A stretch of DNA of 64,000 nt from Nematopogon swammerdamellus (taxonomy: Eukaryota > Arthropoda > Insecta > Lepidoptera > Adelidae). Shown piece by piece: positions 52,550-62,349 of this stretch. How positions within the stretch are numbered: the stretch's first letter is position 1; the number at the start of each line of letters is the position of its first letter. The position numbers were made by a program, and so were the translations under genes. The stretch lies in assembly GCA_946902875.1 (NCBI GenBank), contig OX336351.1, positions 2,663,761-2,727,760 on the forward strand. The letters are read 5' to 3'. The notes under the pieces were generated by a model. The model made no database searches. It was not told the DNA's origin and worked only from the letters and a program-made list of their open reading frames with translations.

Positions 52550-53175
52550 TTTACTTTGGATTACGTGATTTTTAATTTATTTTTTAATTATTATGTTCAT
52601 CCGGGATATACACTGTCACTATAAAAAGTTTCGTCAAATTCCGTTCAGTGGTTTTTGCGAGATGCGCGTACAAATAGACATTTTTGCATTTAAGATTTTA
52701 TTATATGTATAGAAAGAATAGATATGTATAGACTCTTGTGTTCAAGTTATAAAAAAGAAGAACTGTCATTTTCGTTGTATCTACTTATTTTTAAATTTCG
52801 AATGAATATTTTATTCAAATTATATTTGCTGCCAGTTCTCAAGATATAATTATGTACTTTGGACTACGTGATTTTAAACGCGCAATAATGTTTATAATTG
52901 TAATATTTTTTTTATTTTTGTTATTTTTTTTACGTATTATGTTAACCCGGCATATAAACTGCCACTATACAAATTTTCGTCTAATTCCGTTCAGTGGTTT
53001 TTGCGTGATACGCGTACAGACAAACAAACAAACAAACAAACAAAAATTTTAAAAACTGTTCTAACATGTTCAGTATCTCATTTTAAGCCACCCTGGTCAG
53101 TTTTTTTCCGAATACATTCAATGTACAGACTTTCTTGCCTCTACGGTTTTATTATATGTATAGATTATATATCAT
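52550..53175. repeat. Two copies of a short dispersed repeat
   Basis: TTCCGTTCAGTGGTTTTTGC and GCGTACA occur at 52640-52672 and 52987-53018, each followed by TTTTATTATATGTATAGA at 52696 and 53147. The second copy has an ACAA tetranucleotide tract (53019-53043). Helitron- or RTE-associated by wording; non-coding. Confidence 0.5.
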
Positions 53176-53367
53176 TTTTCATATATTATATGTAAGTACT
53201 AATTATTTGTACAATAAAGTGTTTAATTAATAAATAATTAGGTTGTATTACTTTGTATCATGTATTTTCCAAAAAATTTTCATTGCGGTGGGAACGTTCG
53301 CCGTGTTTTTTGATACAACGCGCGTCATATCATTACCACTGTGTTCGAGCCCTCTAGTTTTTTTTTA

Positions 53368-53605
53368 TGTTATCCCATATGGGTGGCTGAGTCGCAGGGA
53401 CCAAAGCACATGCTCCAACCGGCCAATATCACCTTCTCGGTAGGTGCCATGCCATATCGGAAACTTCCCCTTGGATTGCTGGCTATACTGGACGAGAGGT
53501 GAACACAAGCGAGGTTGCTATGCGGCCATCTTACATCCGGTACGGCCGTACCAGCCCAGTCGGCTACAATTTGAGCCAACCACCTAGTAAGGGGCAAGGG
53601 AAGTT
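53368..53605 (-). mobile_element. tRNA-headed SINE, inverted, head lost
   Basis: The order TATCCCATATGGGTGGCTGA, GGATTGCTGGCTATACTGGA, CTTACATCCGGTACGGCCGT and ACCACCTAGTAAGGGGCAAG is the complement-oriented body. It ends before the tRNA-like head. Confidence 0.75.
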
Positions 53606-53639
53606 GCCAAGTTTGTTCTGTACTCTGAGGGAGCACGCA

Positions 53640-53870
53640 ATACCTACACACGTCGCTTCATGCATCTCGACGTCGCGAAGCGTCGCGCGGCGCTGCGACC
53701 TCTCTACCTTCTTCTTGCGTCTTCATGCCGCGTCGTCGCTTCGCGTCTCGGTGTGAAGTGTGAACGGACCCTGAATGTCGCAGGGTGCGGCGCGGCGCGC
53801 GACGCTCGACGTCTTGGGATTTGTATCGGGCCCGGCGCGAAGCGCGAGGCTCGGCTCGGGGCTCGTGTTG
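53640..53870. repeat. GC-rich dispersed repeat (GCTTCGCGTCTCGG type)
   Basis: TCTTCTTGCGTCTTCATGCC and GTCGCTTCGCGTCTCGGTGT match 16450-16500. CGACGTCGCGAAGCGTCGCG is an internal palindrome. Several overlapping ORFs on both strands are arginine-rich composition artefacts. Confidence 0.5.
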
Positions 53871-53904
53871 TGAATGTAATGGATATGTTTGTAGATAACG
53901 ATGA

Positions 53905-54245
53905 TTTTTTTTTTTTTTTTTTTTTATGGAAACTGACACGGGTGGCTACATCACCTACAACATCCGTGATGTCAGCCCATACCACCGGATGAACTTGGTG
54001 CCACGTCAGCGCTTCCCTTCGGTCGTGCCGGCTACATGAACTGGACGGAAAACACAAACTATTTACATAGCCGTTTCGACCGACCTTTCATTCAGTGCGG
54101 TGGTACCAACCCGGGCGGGTTAAACCCTACCACCTAGTAATATAAAAAGGGAGTCATATCCCTTAGTCGCCTTTTACGACATACACGGGAAGAGATGCAG
54201 TGGGGCTATTCTTTTAAAGTACCGGCCCCACACGGTACAAATGGA
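53905..54245 (-). mobile_element. Composite-head SINE 3' half joined to a dispersed repeat
   Basis: T20-type tract, TATGGAAACTGACACGGGTG, the shared body to ACCACCTAGTAATATAA, then directly CCCTTAGTCGCCTTTTACGA and GTACCGGCCCCACACGGTAC. The same junction is found at 55935-56155 (twice) and 57955-58075, so SINE body and repeat spread as one unit. Confidence 0.7.
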
Positions 54246-54254
54246 TACGTCTCT

Positions 54255-54545
54255 ATTTTTAGGGTTCCGTATCCGTTACGGGACCCTATTACTAATCCTA
54301 CGACGTCCGTCTGTCTGTCCGTCCGTCCGTCCGTCTGCCCGAGGGCTGTATCTCTTGAACCGTAATAGGTAGCCCGTTGAAATTTTCACAGAATATGTGT
54401 TGTTATGGCCGATATAACAACAAATAATAAAAATAAGAAAAAGTTTAAAATTCGCAGGGGTTCCCATAGAAGAAACAAAAAAAAGTATGCGCGCGCGCCA
54501 TCTACCGAATAGAGTATGATGAAGAATTTTAACTAATCATGACAT
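54255..54545 (+). mobile_element. Second copy of the GGGTTCCGTA-type element
   Basis: AGGGTTCCGTATCCGTTACG, a GTCC microsatellite, GAGGGCTGTATCTCTTGAAC and GATATAACAACAAATAATAA follow the 44.1-kb copy closely. The right terminus is lost where a LINE remnant begins. Confidence 0.7.
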
Positions 54546-54554
54546 GACATGGAC

Positions 54555-54845
54555 ATTCGGTCCTATGCGGTGGACGTAAATGCCATGCCGACCTGACAGC
54601 TGCCTATTCACGCCCCTCTTGAAGGACCGGAAACTGTGCTTGGGGGAAATATGTGGGCGGGGAGAGCGTTCCAGAGTTTACCGTTTCTATAGAGGAAAGA
54701 CCTGTTAGTACTCAACTGCGGTAAGTCCAGCGTGTAGGGAAGCAAACCCTGCCCGGTTCACGTGCGTGGTGTGGAGGTGGAAACGGGACACCGGGATCGC
54801 GTTAAACAGCTCCTCCGAGTACTCCTCATGGAATAAGCGATATAT
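54555..54845 (-). mobile_element. Degenerate LINE C-terminus
   Basis: Complement of the 3' end and C-terminal region: CCTATTCACGCCCCTCTTGA, GGGAGAGCGTTCCAGAGTTT(in part), GGTAAGTCCAGCGTGTAGGG and CTCCTCATGGAATAAGCG match 33720-34200 and 21560-21830. Confidence 0.65.
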
Positions 54846-54944
54846 CAATTTTTTTAAATAAATTAGTCTATTTAGTCCTTACGTCCTGAAAACGGACGGA
54901 AGGGAATGGCTACGGAATTTATTACTAAAGTACTATGTCAGGCA

Positions 54945-55080
54945 CGGGTGCTCAGTGGTGCAGTCGGACGACTGCCGGTCGTGATCATAAGCGCACCTGG
55001 GTGCGGTCAGTGGGTACTTGGATGAGCGACCGCTCGACCGTGGTTCGGATTCCATGTAAAACTGTAGGTACTAAATTCCT
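54945..55080 (+). mobile_element. Composite tRNA/5S SINE head, divergent variant
   Basis: GGGTGCTCAGTGGTGCAG, then CACCTGGGTGCGGTCAGTGG, TACTTGGATGAGCGACCGCT and GGTTCGGATTCCATG. The 5S-like part here keeps GTACTTGGATG, closer to 5S rRNA than the 9.8-kb copy. The body breaks off at about 55075. Confidence 0.7.
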
Positions 55081-55682
55081 GTAAATATAACATGCCTGTA
55101 AACTAAATACTTGCCCAGAATTGGAAGATGAAGTGTGAGAACTGGGAGACCACACTATTTCATGTACAACTTTTTAATTAATTCTTTACAAATTCCAGGA
55201 TTCATTTTACAAATTAATTTACAACTACTACTAAACGTTTCGGTAACTAAAACTACTAAAAAACCATGTGGTCCCTCAGTTCACACGCACATCTTACTTT
55301 GATGTCCAGCTTGGTGTTGTAGTCCACGTTGATAACGCCGGCTTCACCTGGTGAATTTAGAAATACCGATTTGAATGTGAATTGTAATTTAAATAGGGCT
55401 TAAGGTTGGAATACAGGCTCTTCATAGTTCTGGAAGGACATATGTAAAACAGCAAATTAATTAATTTTACAAACATTTCTATAGAACCTGACCCATTTCT
55501 CCTGACATCACTTGCTGCATTCATGATGAGAGCCTATAATATTTCCAAAACACTACGTTTTAGAAATGGAACGAACCTCTGTCTCTTCCTTCTTCCATTT
55601 CTGGAACCACTGCACCGTAGGCGCTGGTTCTCCCTTTATGTTCACATCGAAGAAGATAGGCTTGTCCTAAGGTGCGATAACG

Positions 55683-55885
55683 GAGACTTCCCTGGATTGC
55701 TGGCTATACTGGACTAGAGGAGAACACAACCGAGGCCGCTATGCGGCCATCTTACATCCAGTACGATGGTATCAATCCATTTGACTACAATAAGGCGCAA
55801 GGGAAGGGACCTACAGTTTTACACCGGTTCCGAACGGTGAAACCGACCGGATTCGAACCTCGGAGCCCTCGCATGATAAGCCAAT
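55683..55885 (-). mobile_element. tRNA-headed SINE including part of its head
   Basis: Minus-strand order: tRNA-like B box (GGTTCGAATCCGGTCGGTTT), body with GTACTGGATGTAAGATGGCC and CTCTAGTCCAGTATAGCC. The A-box end is replaced by composite-SINE sequence from 55890. It shows a join between a tRNA head and a body whose 5' half (GGTCCCTTCCCTTGCGCCTT) is like that of the other SINE. Confidence 0.7.
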
Positions 55886-55897
55886 GCCGATGACCTT

Positions 55898-56150
55898 TCA
55901 TTCAGTGCGGTGGTATCAACCCGGGCGGGTTAAACCCTACCACCTAGTAATATAAGAAAGGAGTCATATCCCTTAGTCGCCTTTTACGACATACACGGGG
56001 AGAGATGCACATTCAGTGCGGTGGTACCAACCCGGGCGGGTTAAACCCTACCACCTAGTAATATAAGAAAGGAGTCATATCCCTTAGTCGCCTTTTACGA
56101 CATACACGGGGATGTATGCAGCTTTTAAAGTACCGGCCCCACACGGTACA
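55898..56150. repeat. 118-bp tandem duplication of the SINE/repeat junction
   Basis: CATTCAGTGCGGTGGTA(T/C)CAACCC through CGACATACACGGGGA occurs twice in succession (55898-56015 and 56016-56133) with about one difference, followed by GTACCGGCCCCACACGGTAC. A recent local duplication. Confidence 0.75.
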
Positions 56151-56154
56151 AAAG

Positions 56155-56700
56155 TATTCCGGAATAATCGCCTCGGAGAGTGCGTGCGATAAACAGACAG
56201 ACAGACAACTGTCCGATTTCATAAGGATCCCTGCCGGTGTTCCTGCCTACGGAACCCTAAAAATGTTATCACAAAATTAATGAACATAATATTTTAAAAT
56301 GATAGATTTATCTTCAACAAAAATCAGCTATTGCCATTTACGTCAAGACAGATCGTACTTTGATAACGGTATCTTTGATTCCTATCTGACGATGATGATT
56401 TTTCGCAAGTTTTCACAATCAAAACATTGTTCTAATATTGTGACTTTGAATATTATAGGTGCACGGGCTTGAACATTCTGCTGGTATTTTATTCGAAGAC
56501 AATTTTGGATCGTATTATATTCGACAATTAATTAAATCTTAGTGGACTGTAAACCAAGTTAGGTGATGATAATGAATTTAGTTTGAGATATTTCTTAGTC
56601 GATGCCTTAAATGATGTATCAAAGTTGACTTTACGCACTGTAGTAAGATGTAGTAAGTCTCAGTGCTGCTTGATGGGTCAAATATTCGTATGAACTGTCG
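56155..56700. other. Repeat terminus, then spacer
   Basis: ACAGACAGACAGACAAC (56196) and CCTACGGAACCCTAAAAATG (56248) are the inverted end of a GGGTTCCGTA-type element. From 56270 to 56700 no gene or repeat is recognised. Confidence 0.4.
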
Positions 56701-56704
56701 CTTG

Positions 56705-57730
56705 TCGGAGGATTTGCTTTAGGCTTGTGTCCAAGCTATTCTCCTGCCATGAACTCTCTGGCGAGATCTGCGTGCGTAGATTGATTCTTCTCTAATGGCG
56801 TGGAAGTCTTTGTGTCAGGCAGCGAGTTGTCCAGCGCCGGGCTGTCCTCACGCAAGGGCAACTTCACGTCGTAGCGGCCGGTCGAGTCGCGTGTGGTTGT
56901 GTCTGTGAATAGTGTCGGCTTGGTCGGTACCTCCTTGTCGGTAGCTCCTCCAACTCGTAGAATTCTGCGACTGGTTGGTTAAGGTCTTCATTGGTGCACA
57001 CAGTATGAAGACTTTTGATGTGGTGGACGCCTTCGACGGCGCGCTCGTAGTCGACTCGTCCAGTTGCGATTCAGCCCAGGACAGAGTTGTGTAATGTAAC
57101 TTAACCTGGTCCGGACAGCCGACCTGATAGTATCAGCTCGTAGAACACTTCAGCCCCCAATAGAATGTCGATGGGGCCCGGCTGGTGAAACGCAGGATCG
57201 GTGGGCTGCACGTGTGGAGGCAGGTGCAAACGCGCAGTGCTGACGACATGACCTGTGGGCACGTTACGCGTTATCTCCGCCAACATGAGACAGTCGACGG
57301 TGCGTGCGTACTGTGAAACACGCGAACTGATGCACACGTGAGCTTTTGATTTCACATCATATTGTTGTTGTTCAAGTCCAGACACCACAACGTGATTAGG
57401 TGTACTTTTCAGTCCCGGCTTGTTAATGAGATCACTTGTTATGAAAGAGCTTGTGCTCCCTGAATCTAGTAGACAGCGAGCTTTGTGTGATTCACCTTTG
57501 GAGTCTAATACATTCACGACTGCGGTTGATAACAGTACTGTAGATTGATTGTAAATTTACTTATGACTGTCAACTGTTCTTAGAACTTTTCCACTGGATG
57601 CCACCTTATTGTATGTCATTTTATTCGGGTGCACTGGTTGCGAGGGATTTGTGTTTCTTGCCACACTCCGTGCACGAACGAGACTTGCACTGACTTACGT
57701 CACAGCCTGACTTGAGACCGTTATAACAAT
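56705..57730 (-). mobile_element. BEL/Pao-type LTR retrotransposon remnant
   Basis: Minus-strand order from 57725: a CCHC-like zinc region (CYNGLKSGCDVSQCKSRSC then TECGKKHKSL), the retropepsin, then after stops RYDVKLPLREDSPALDNSLP (about 56870), typical of the stretch before the RT in BEL/Pao elements. No LTRs, RT core or integrase are found. A composite-head SINE abuts the upstream side. Confidence 0.7.
57101..57517 (-). pseudogene. Retropepsin region of the BEL/Pao remnant
   Basis: A 138-codon open frame with ARCLLDSGSTSSFITSDLIN (catalytic DSG, here D-S-G-S) and a later DILLGAEVFYELI. This is the DUF1758-type aspartic protease of Pao elements. The frame begins after a stop and ends at a stop within the polyprotein, so it is a fragment of a decayed pol and not a free-standing gene. 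Confidence 0.75.
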
Positions 57731-57734
57731 TATT

Positions 57735-58076
57735 TACTGTTTTTTTTTTTTTTTTTATGGAAACTGACACGGTTGGCTACCATCACCTACAACATCCGTG
57801 ATGTCAGCCCATAACACCGGGTGAACTTGGTGCCACGTCAGTGCTTCCCTTCGGTCGTGCCGGCTACACTGAACTGGACGGAAAACACAAACTATTTACA
57901 TAGCCGTTTCGACCGACCTTTCATTTAGTGCGGTGGTACCAACCCGGGCGGGTTAAACCCTACCACCTAGTAATATAAGAAGGGAGTGATATCCCTTAGT
58001 CGCCTTCTACGACATACACGGGGAGAGATGCAGTGGGGCTATTCTTTTAAAGTACCGGCCCCACACGGTACAAAAC
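57735..58076 (-). mobile_element. Composite-head SINE 3' half plus joined repeat
   Basis: T16 tract, TATGGAAACTGACACGGTTG, body to ACCACCTAGTAATATAAG, then CCTTAGTCGCCTTCTACGAC and GTACCGGCCCCACACGGTAC. Almost the same as 53915-54237. Confidence 0.75.
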
Positions 58077-58213
58077 TGTCTTCAAATATAAAAATATTAG
58101 ATGATAATCATTTTAAGCGAAGAATTAAACTAATGTTAATTTCAAAGAGTTATTACAATATTAATGATGTCATATTCCTTAATTCATATATCACTAAAAA
58201 TAATCTTACTCAC

Positions 58214-58678
58214 GTAGGCTTGGCCTGCATTATACGTTACTGGTATGTTGACACTCATAACGTTCCACCCGTTGGAATGTGACTGTGTACTTTCAACCCA
58301 AGGAACGATGAAGCCACTAGTTAGGGATTCAATTAATTCCATATATAGTGCATAGTTCGTAGCATTTGCATAATAATTAATTTGGAACATAGAGCCAGGA
58401 ATCACTGTAAGCAGTTCGCTGTTTCCTACGCAACTGCCGATGATCACGTCACTGTTGAAGGCAACTAGGAAGGAGGTACTGTTCGGATGAGGAGGATCTA
58501 GGCCGGAACCTCTTTACGTTCCTGGGTACCAAGGATTTAACTGGATATTTGAGCACTCTGAGAACTGCCCCTCGAAATCGCCCTCCAAATCGTTGGTGAG
58601 ACAAACATTTTGACAGGGCGCGGAAAAAAGAGTCAAGAGCAAAGTCTAAATCAGCAGAGCACACTTCTTGTCGGTCAT
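58214..58678 (-). pseudogene. Gene F: orphan exon 1 of the MAM-like family, two nonsense codons
   Basis: The 155-codon exon keeps the frame throughout, the donor site (TAC|GTGAGT) and the family 5' flank. Codon 11 (Tyr in paralogues) is TAG at 58648-58646 and codon 55 (Tyr) is TAA at 58516-58514. Residues match D and E best (SECSN, LTVIPGSMFQINYYANATNY, HSNGWNVMSVNIP). No exon 2 is found between here and 54 kb; the expected position holds SINE and BEL/Pao sequence. It is a dead copy whose 3' exon was deleted or displaced. Confidence 0.8.
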
Positions 58679-58771
58679 CTTGCGAGGCGTCTGGATGCGG
58701 AGTGTCTACAATAAGTTGTGCACAGTAGAGTATGATTAACAATTAAACGTAGGGTTACGTAACCAGTTGAA

Positions 58772-59724
58772 GTTGAAATCATTAGGTTTTTAGATATTTG
58801 CTCTCTGCATATTTTGTTTCCGATTTATCTTAAAAAATCCATTTCAGAATTCCATTAAAACCATTTTCTTACGGATATAATTCAATTTATATACTGTAAG
58901 AATTTAAACTAACCAGGAATGTCAGATTTTAGTGATAATATTATGTTTAATAAACTTCATTATATTGATTACATCCGTGAACATTTAAAAGTGTCCGATC
59001 AGAATTTTTATATTATTTTCATGTAATCCGTTCTCAGTGGGTGTCTATATCGTGAAAGGAGAATGCATGCCAAATTTTTTGTCTATAGTTCTTATATTTT
59101 TTGAGATCTTTTGAGATCTGAGAGAGTTTTTTGCTTATATACATATTACATGCACATATTACGTCACGCCTATCTTCCAATGGTAGGCAGAGACAAAAGT
59201 TCCCACAAACATCAGGTATCTGGTGCCCTTTACATTCTTTTGCAGTTTTTATATATAGTAAGATAGAAATACTTACTTTATTGATCCAAAACATTTTCCA
59301 CTTTACAAACGATAAGTAATTTACATAAGGGACAAAGGCGGACTTATCCCTTACAGGGATTTCTCCCAGTCAACCTTTGGATGTTTGAGAGTCGTATGTT
59401 GTAATATATAAGTAGGTAGTATCAAAAAACTTGAGTGTGAGAATGTAAAATATAATATAAGGAATAGGTGTAACTATTGTAAACTGAAGACGAATATTTC
59501 ATTCGTATTTTTAAACGGTTTTATATTTATTTTATTATTATTTTTATTTATTATTATTTATTTAGCTTGACTCCGTATATTTGTTTGTTTGTTACTATCT
59601 TTGTTTCAAATCTTGCGACAACTTTTTCAACTACTTCTACTGAACTGATTTTTATGAAACTTTGCACACACATTGAGTTCTCGTGACAATACAATATTAT
59701 GATAATTTCAACTTGGTAACGAGG
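58772..59724. other. Spacer with LINE-end remnant
   Basis: CATGTAATCCGTTCTCAGTG (59019) resembles a tRNA-SINE end. GGCGGACTTATCCCTTACAG (59338) is a LINE 3' end. TTTGTTTGTTTGTTACTATC (59580) with GAACTGATTTTTATGAAACT (59642) looks like the start of a Helitron-like element running into the minisatellite. No gene. Confidence 0.45.
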
Positions 59725-60873
59725 GTCTGATGATGGAGTCAGGAGGAGGACAGTGGAACTCTTCAACCGTTACTAGTAACCCGCTCGAGTTTGGGCTCAT
59801 ATGGTTGGTTTGGACGAGTGTTCCATACTTCTACCAATACACTTGGTGACGAGGGTCTGATGATGGAGTCAGGAGGTGGACAGTGGAACTCTTCAACCGT
59901 TACTAGTAACCCCCTCGAGTTTGGGCACATATGGTTGGTTTGGAAGAGTGTCCCATACTTCTACCAATACACGTGGTGACGAGGGTCTGATGATGGAGTC
60001 AGGAGGTGTACAGTGGAACTCTTCAACCGTTACTAGTAACCCCCTCGAGTTTGGGCTCATTTGGTTGGTTTGGACGAGTGTCCCATACTTCTACCAATAC
60101 ACTTGGTGACGAGAGTCTGGTGATGGAGTCAGGAGGTGTACAGTGGAACTCTTCAACCGTAACTAGTAACCCCCTCGAGTTTGGGCTCATTTGGTTGGTT
60201 TGGACGAGTGTTCCATAGTTCTACCAATATACTTGGTGACGAGGGTCTGATGATGGAGTCAGGAGGTGTACAGTGGAACTCTTCAACCGTTACTAGTAAC
60301 CCCCTCGAGTTTGGGCTCATTTGGTTGGTTTGGACGAGTGTCCCATACTTCTAACCAATACACTTGGTGACGAGGGTCTGATGATGGAGGCAGGAGGTGT
60401 ACAGTGGAACTCTTCAACCGTTACTATTAACCCCCTCGAGTTTGGGCTCATATGGTTGGTTTGGACGAGTGTCCCATACTTCTACCAATACACTTGATGA
60501 CGAGGGTCTGATTATGGAGTCAGGAGGTGTACAGTGGAACTCTTCAACGGTTACTAGTAACCCCCTCGAGTTTGGGCTCATATGGTTGGTTTGGACGAGT
60601 GTCCCTTACTTCTACCAATACACTTGGTGACGAAGGTCGGTCTGATGATGGAGTCAGGAGGTGTACAGTGGAACTCTTCAACCGTTACTAGTAACCCCCT
60701 CGAGTTAGGGGCTCATAGGGTTGGTTTGGACGAGTGTCCCTTACTTTTACCAATACACTTGGTGACGAGGGTCTGATGATGGAGTCAGGAGGTGTAAAGT
60801 GGAACTCTTCAACCGTTACTAGTAACCCCCTCGAGGTTGGGCTCATTTGGTTTGTTTGGACGAGTGTCCCATA
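59718..60873 (+). repeat. 130-bp minisatellite, about nine units
   Basis: Units begin GAGGGTCTGATGATGGAGTC and contain GGAACTCTTCAACCGTTACT, AACCCCCTCGAGTTTGGGCT and TTCTACCAATACACTTG. Starts at 59727, 59857, 59987, 60117, 60247, 60377, 60508, 60642 and 60772 show an even 130-bp spacing with small indels late in the array. Repeated short ORFs come from the repeat; 130 is not a multiple of three, so no continuous protein is encoded. Confidence 0.9.
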
Positions 60874-60879
60874 CTTGCC

Positions 60880-61275
60880 GAACGCAAAAGTATGAAACAG
60901 ACATACCATCTGTTCAAATTGATTTTGAAAGAAACGGCGGACACCTTATCCATTCTAAAGCCATACATTTTCCAGCAAAGTTTAATTATGGAACAGCTGA
61001 GAGACGGATGTTACCGATAATTTTGTCATGGGCCTCCACTGTCCATAAAATGCAGGGCAGTACTGTTGACCGTGCTGTCGTGTATTTGGGCTCCAGACTA
61101 TTTGAGGAGGGTCAAGCGTATGTTGCATTGAGTCGCGTAAAGTCTTTAGAAGGGTTTTGTTATCTATTGAGGAGCTTGATTGTGAGTAATTGATAGGTAA
61201 GAAACCGAGTAACAAAGATGCAATGAGAGAGTTGGAAAGGATGACGAGTTTACGTAATGAATGATACGAGCCAAA
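60880..61275 (+). mobile_element. Helitron helicase C-terminal fragment
   Basis: The frame to 61193 reads [40 protein letters not shown] and [11 protein letters not shown], the last Pif1-type helicase motifs of Helitron RepHel proteins (WA-x-T-x-HK-x-QG and YVALSR). A frame change near 61180 is followed by GKKPSNKDAMRELERM. The Rep domain and earlier helicase motifs are absent. It directly follows the 130-bp minisatellite, so both probably belong to one Helitron. Confidence 0.85.
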
Positions 61276-61300
61276 AATCAAACTAAAAACGAGTAAATAA

Positions 61301-62337
61301 AAAAATAGGTAAAAAAACTTTTAAGTTAAACGGTTTTATTAAAAATAAAAAACTAGAAAAAAAACAGCTGTACAAAAAACTATAAAATAATAAGGACACA
61401 AGCCTGGGCCTTCTTAAGATTTTACGTCTGGGTAAGAAATCGTGCAATACTAGCGTGCTGTCTTCTCATGTCGGATGCCAAAGGGCACATTGTGTCGCTG
61501 CGTCAGCGGAATAAGTAATAAATTGAGACTTTTAACAGACTAATATAAAAACGTGGGGCGCATGTTATTTATTACGCATATTATACGCCCCACGTTTTTA
61601 TATTAGAATAGAATAGAATAGAATAGAATTATCATTTATTTCACTTTTTGGTACACTTACATAATAAATTAAAATAATACAATAGATAAAAGTGAAACGG
61701 GTCTAGGCGCAGCTTGCAGGTGAGCCCATTGTGCACACCTTGCTGGTTTTAAGCCTATCCTTTTCCAGTAGTTGGTAAGTAACTCTTATATGCGAAATGT
61801 TAGCGCTTAAAATTACACAATATACAATGATTATTAACTACTTATACAATTTATTAGGTACTTCAGTAACATACACAAAACAAAAACAAAGGCAGGTGAA
61901 AAAGAACAAAAATACTAACAATATTAACCAGGAATAATAGAATAAGATGTAGATATAACAACAGATATAACAATGTAGAAACTAAACAATTGAGAACCGG
62001 ATAAAAATATATACCCATATATATATAATGTTAGGTGATGGACTGGTGGTGTTATGTGTCCACACATAGAATAGAATGAGTGATAAGTGTTATATTAGTC
62101 TGTTAAAAGTCTCAATTTATTACTTATTCCGCTGACGCAGCGACACAATGTGCCCTTTGGCATCCGACATGAGAAGACAGCACGCTAGTATTGCACGATT
62201 TCTTACCCAGACGTAAAATCTTAAGAAGGCCCAGGCTTGTGTCCTTATTATTTTATAGTTTTTTGTACAGCTGTTTTTTTTCTAGTTTTTTATTTTTAAT
62301 AAAACCGTTTAACTTAAAAGTTTTTTTACCTATTTTT
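61301..62337. repeat. Long inverted repeat, 247-bp arms with no visible mismatch
   Basis: Arms 61301-61547 and 62091-62337 pair from AAAAATAGGT/ACCTATTTTT to TAATATA/TATATTA without any indel and, in the parts compared base by base, without mismatch. The 543-bp loop contains a 20-bp-arm hairpin (AATATAAAAACGTGGGGCG, 61542-61605), TAGAA repeats and what looks like an inverted LINE 3' UTR (61606-62085). No coding sequence. Confidence 0.9.
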
Positions 62338-62349
62338 ATTTTATTAGAT

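Noticed and set aside
59791..60776. Family of small ORFs beginning MESGG
   Set aside because: Produced by the 130-bp tandem repeat; the period is not a multiple of three so no extended protein is possible.
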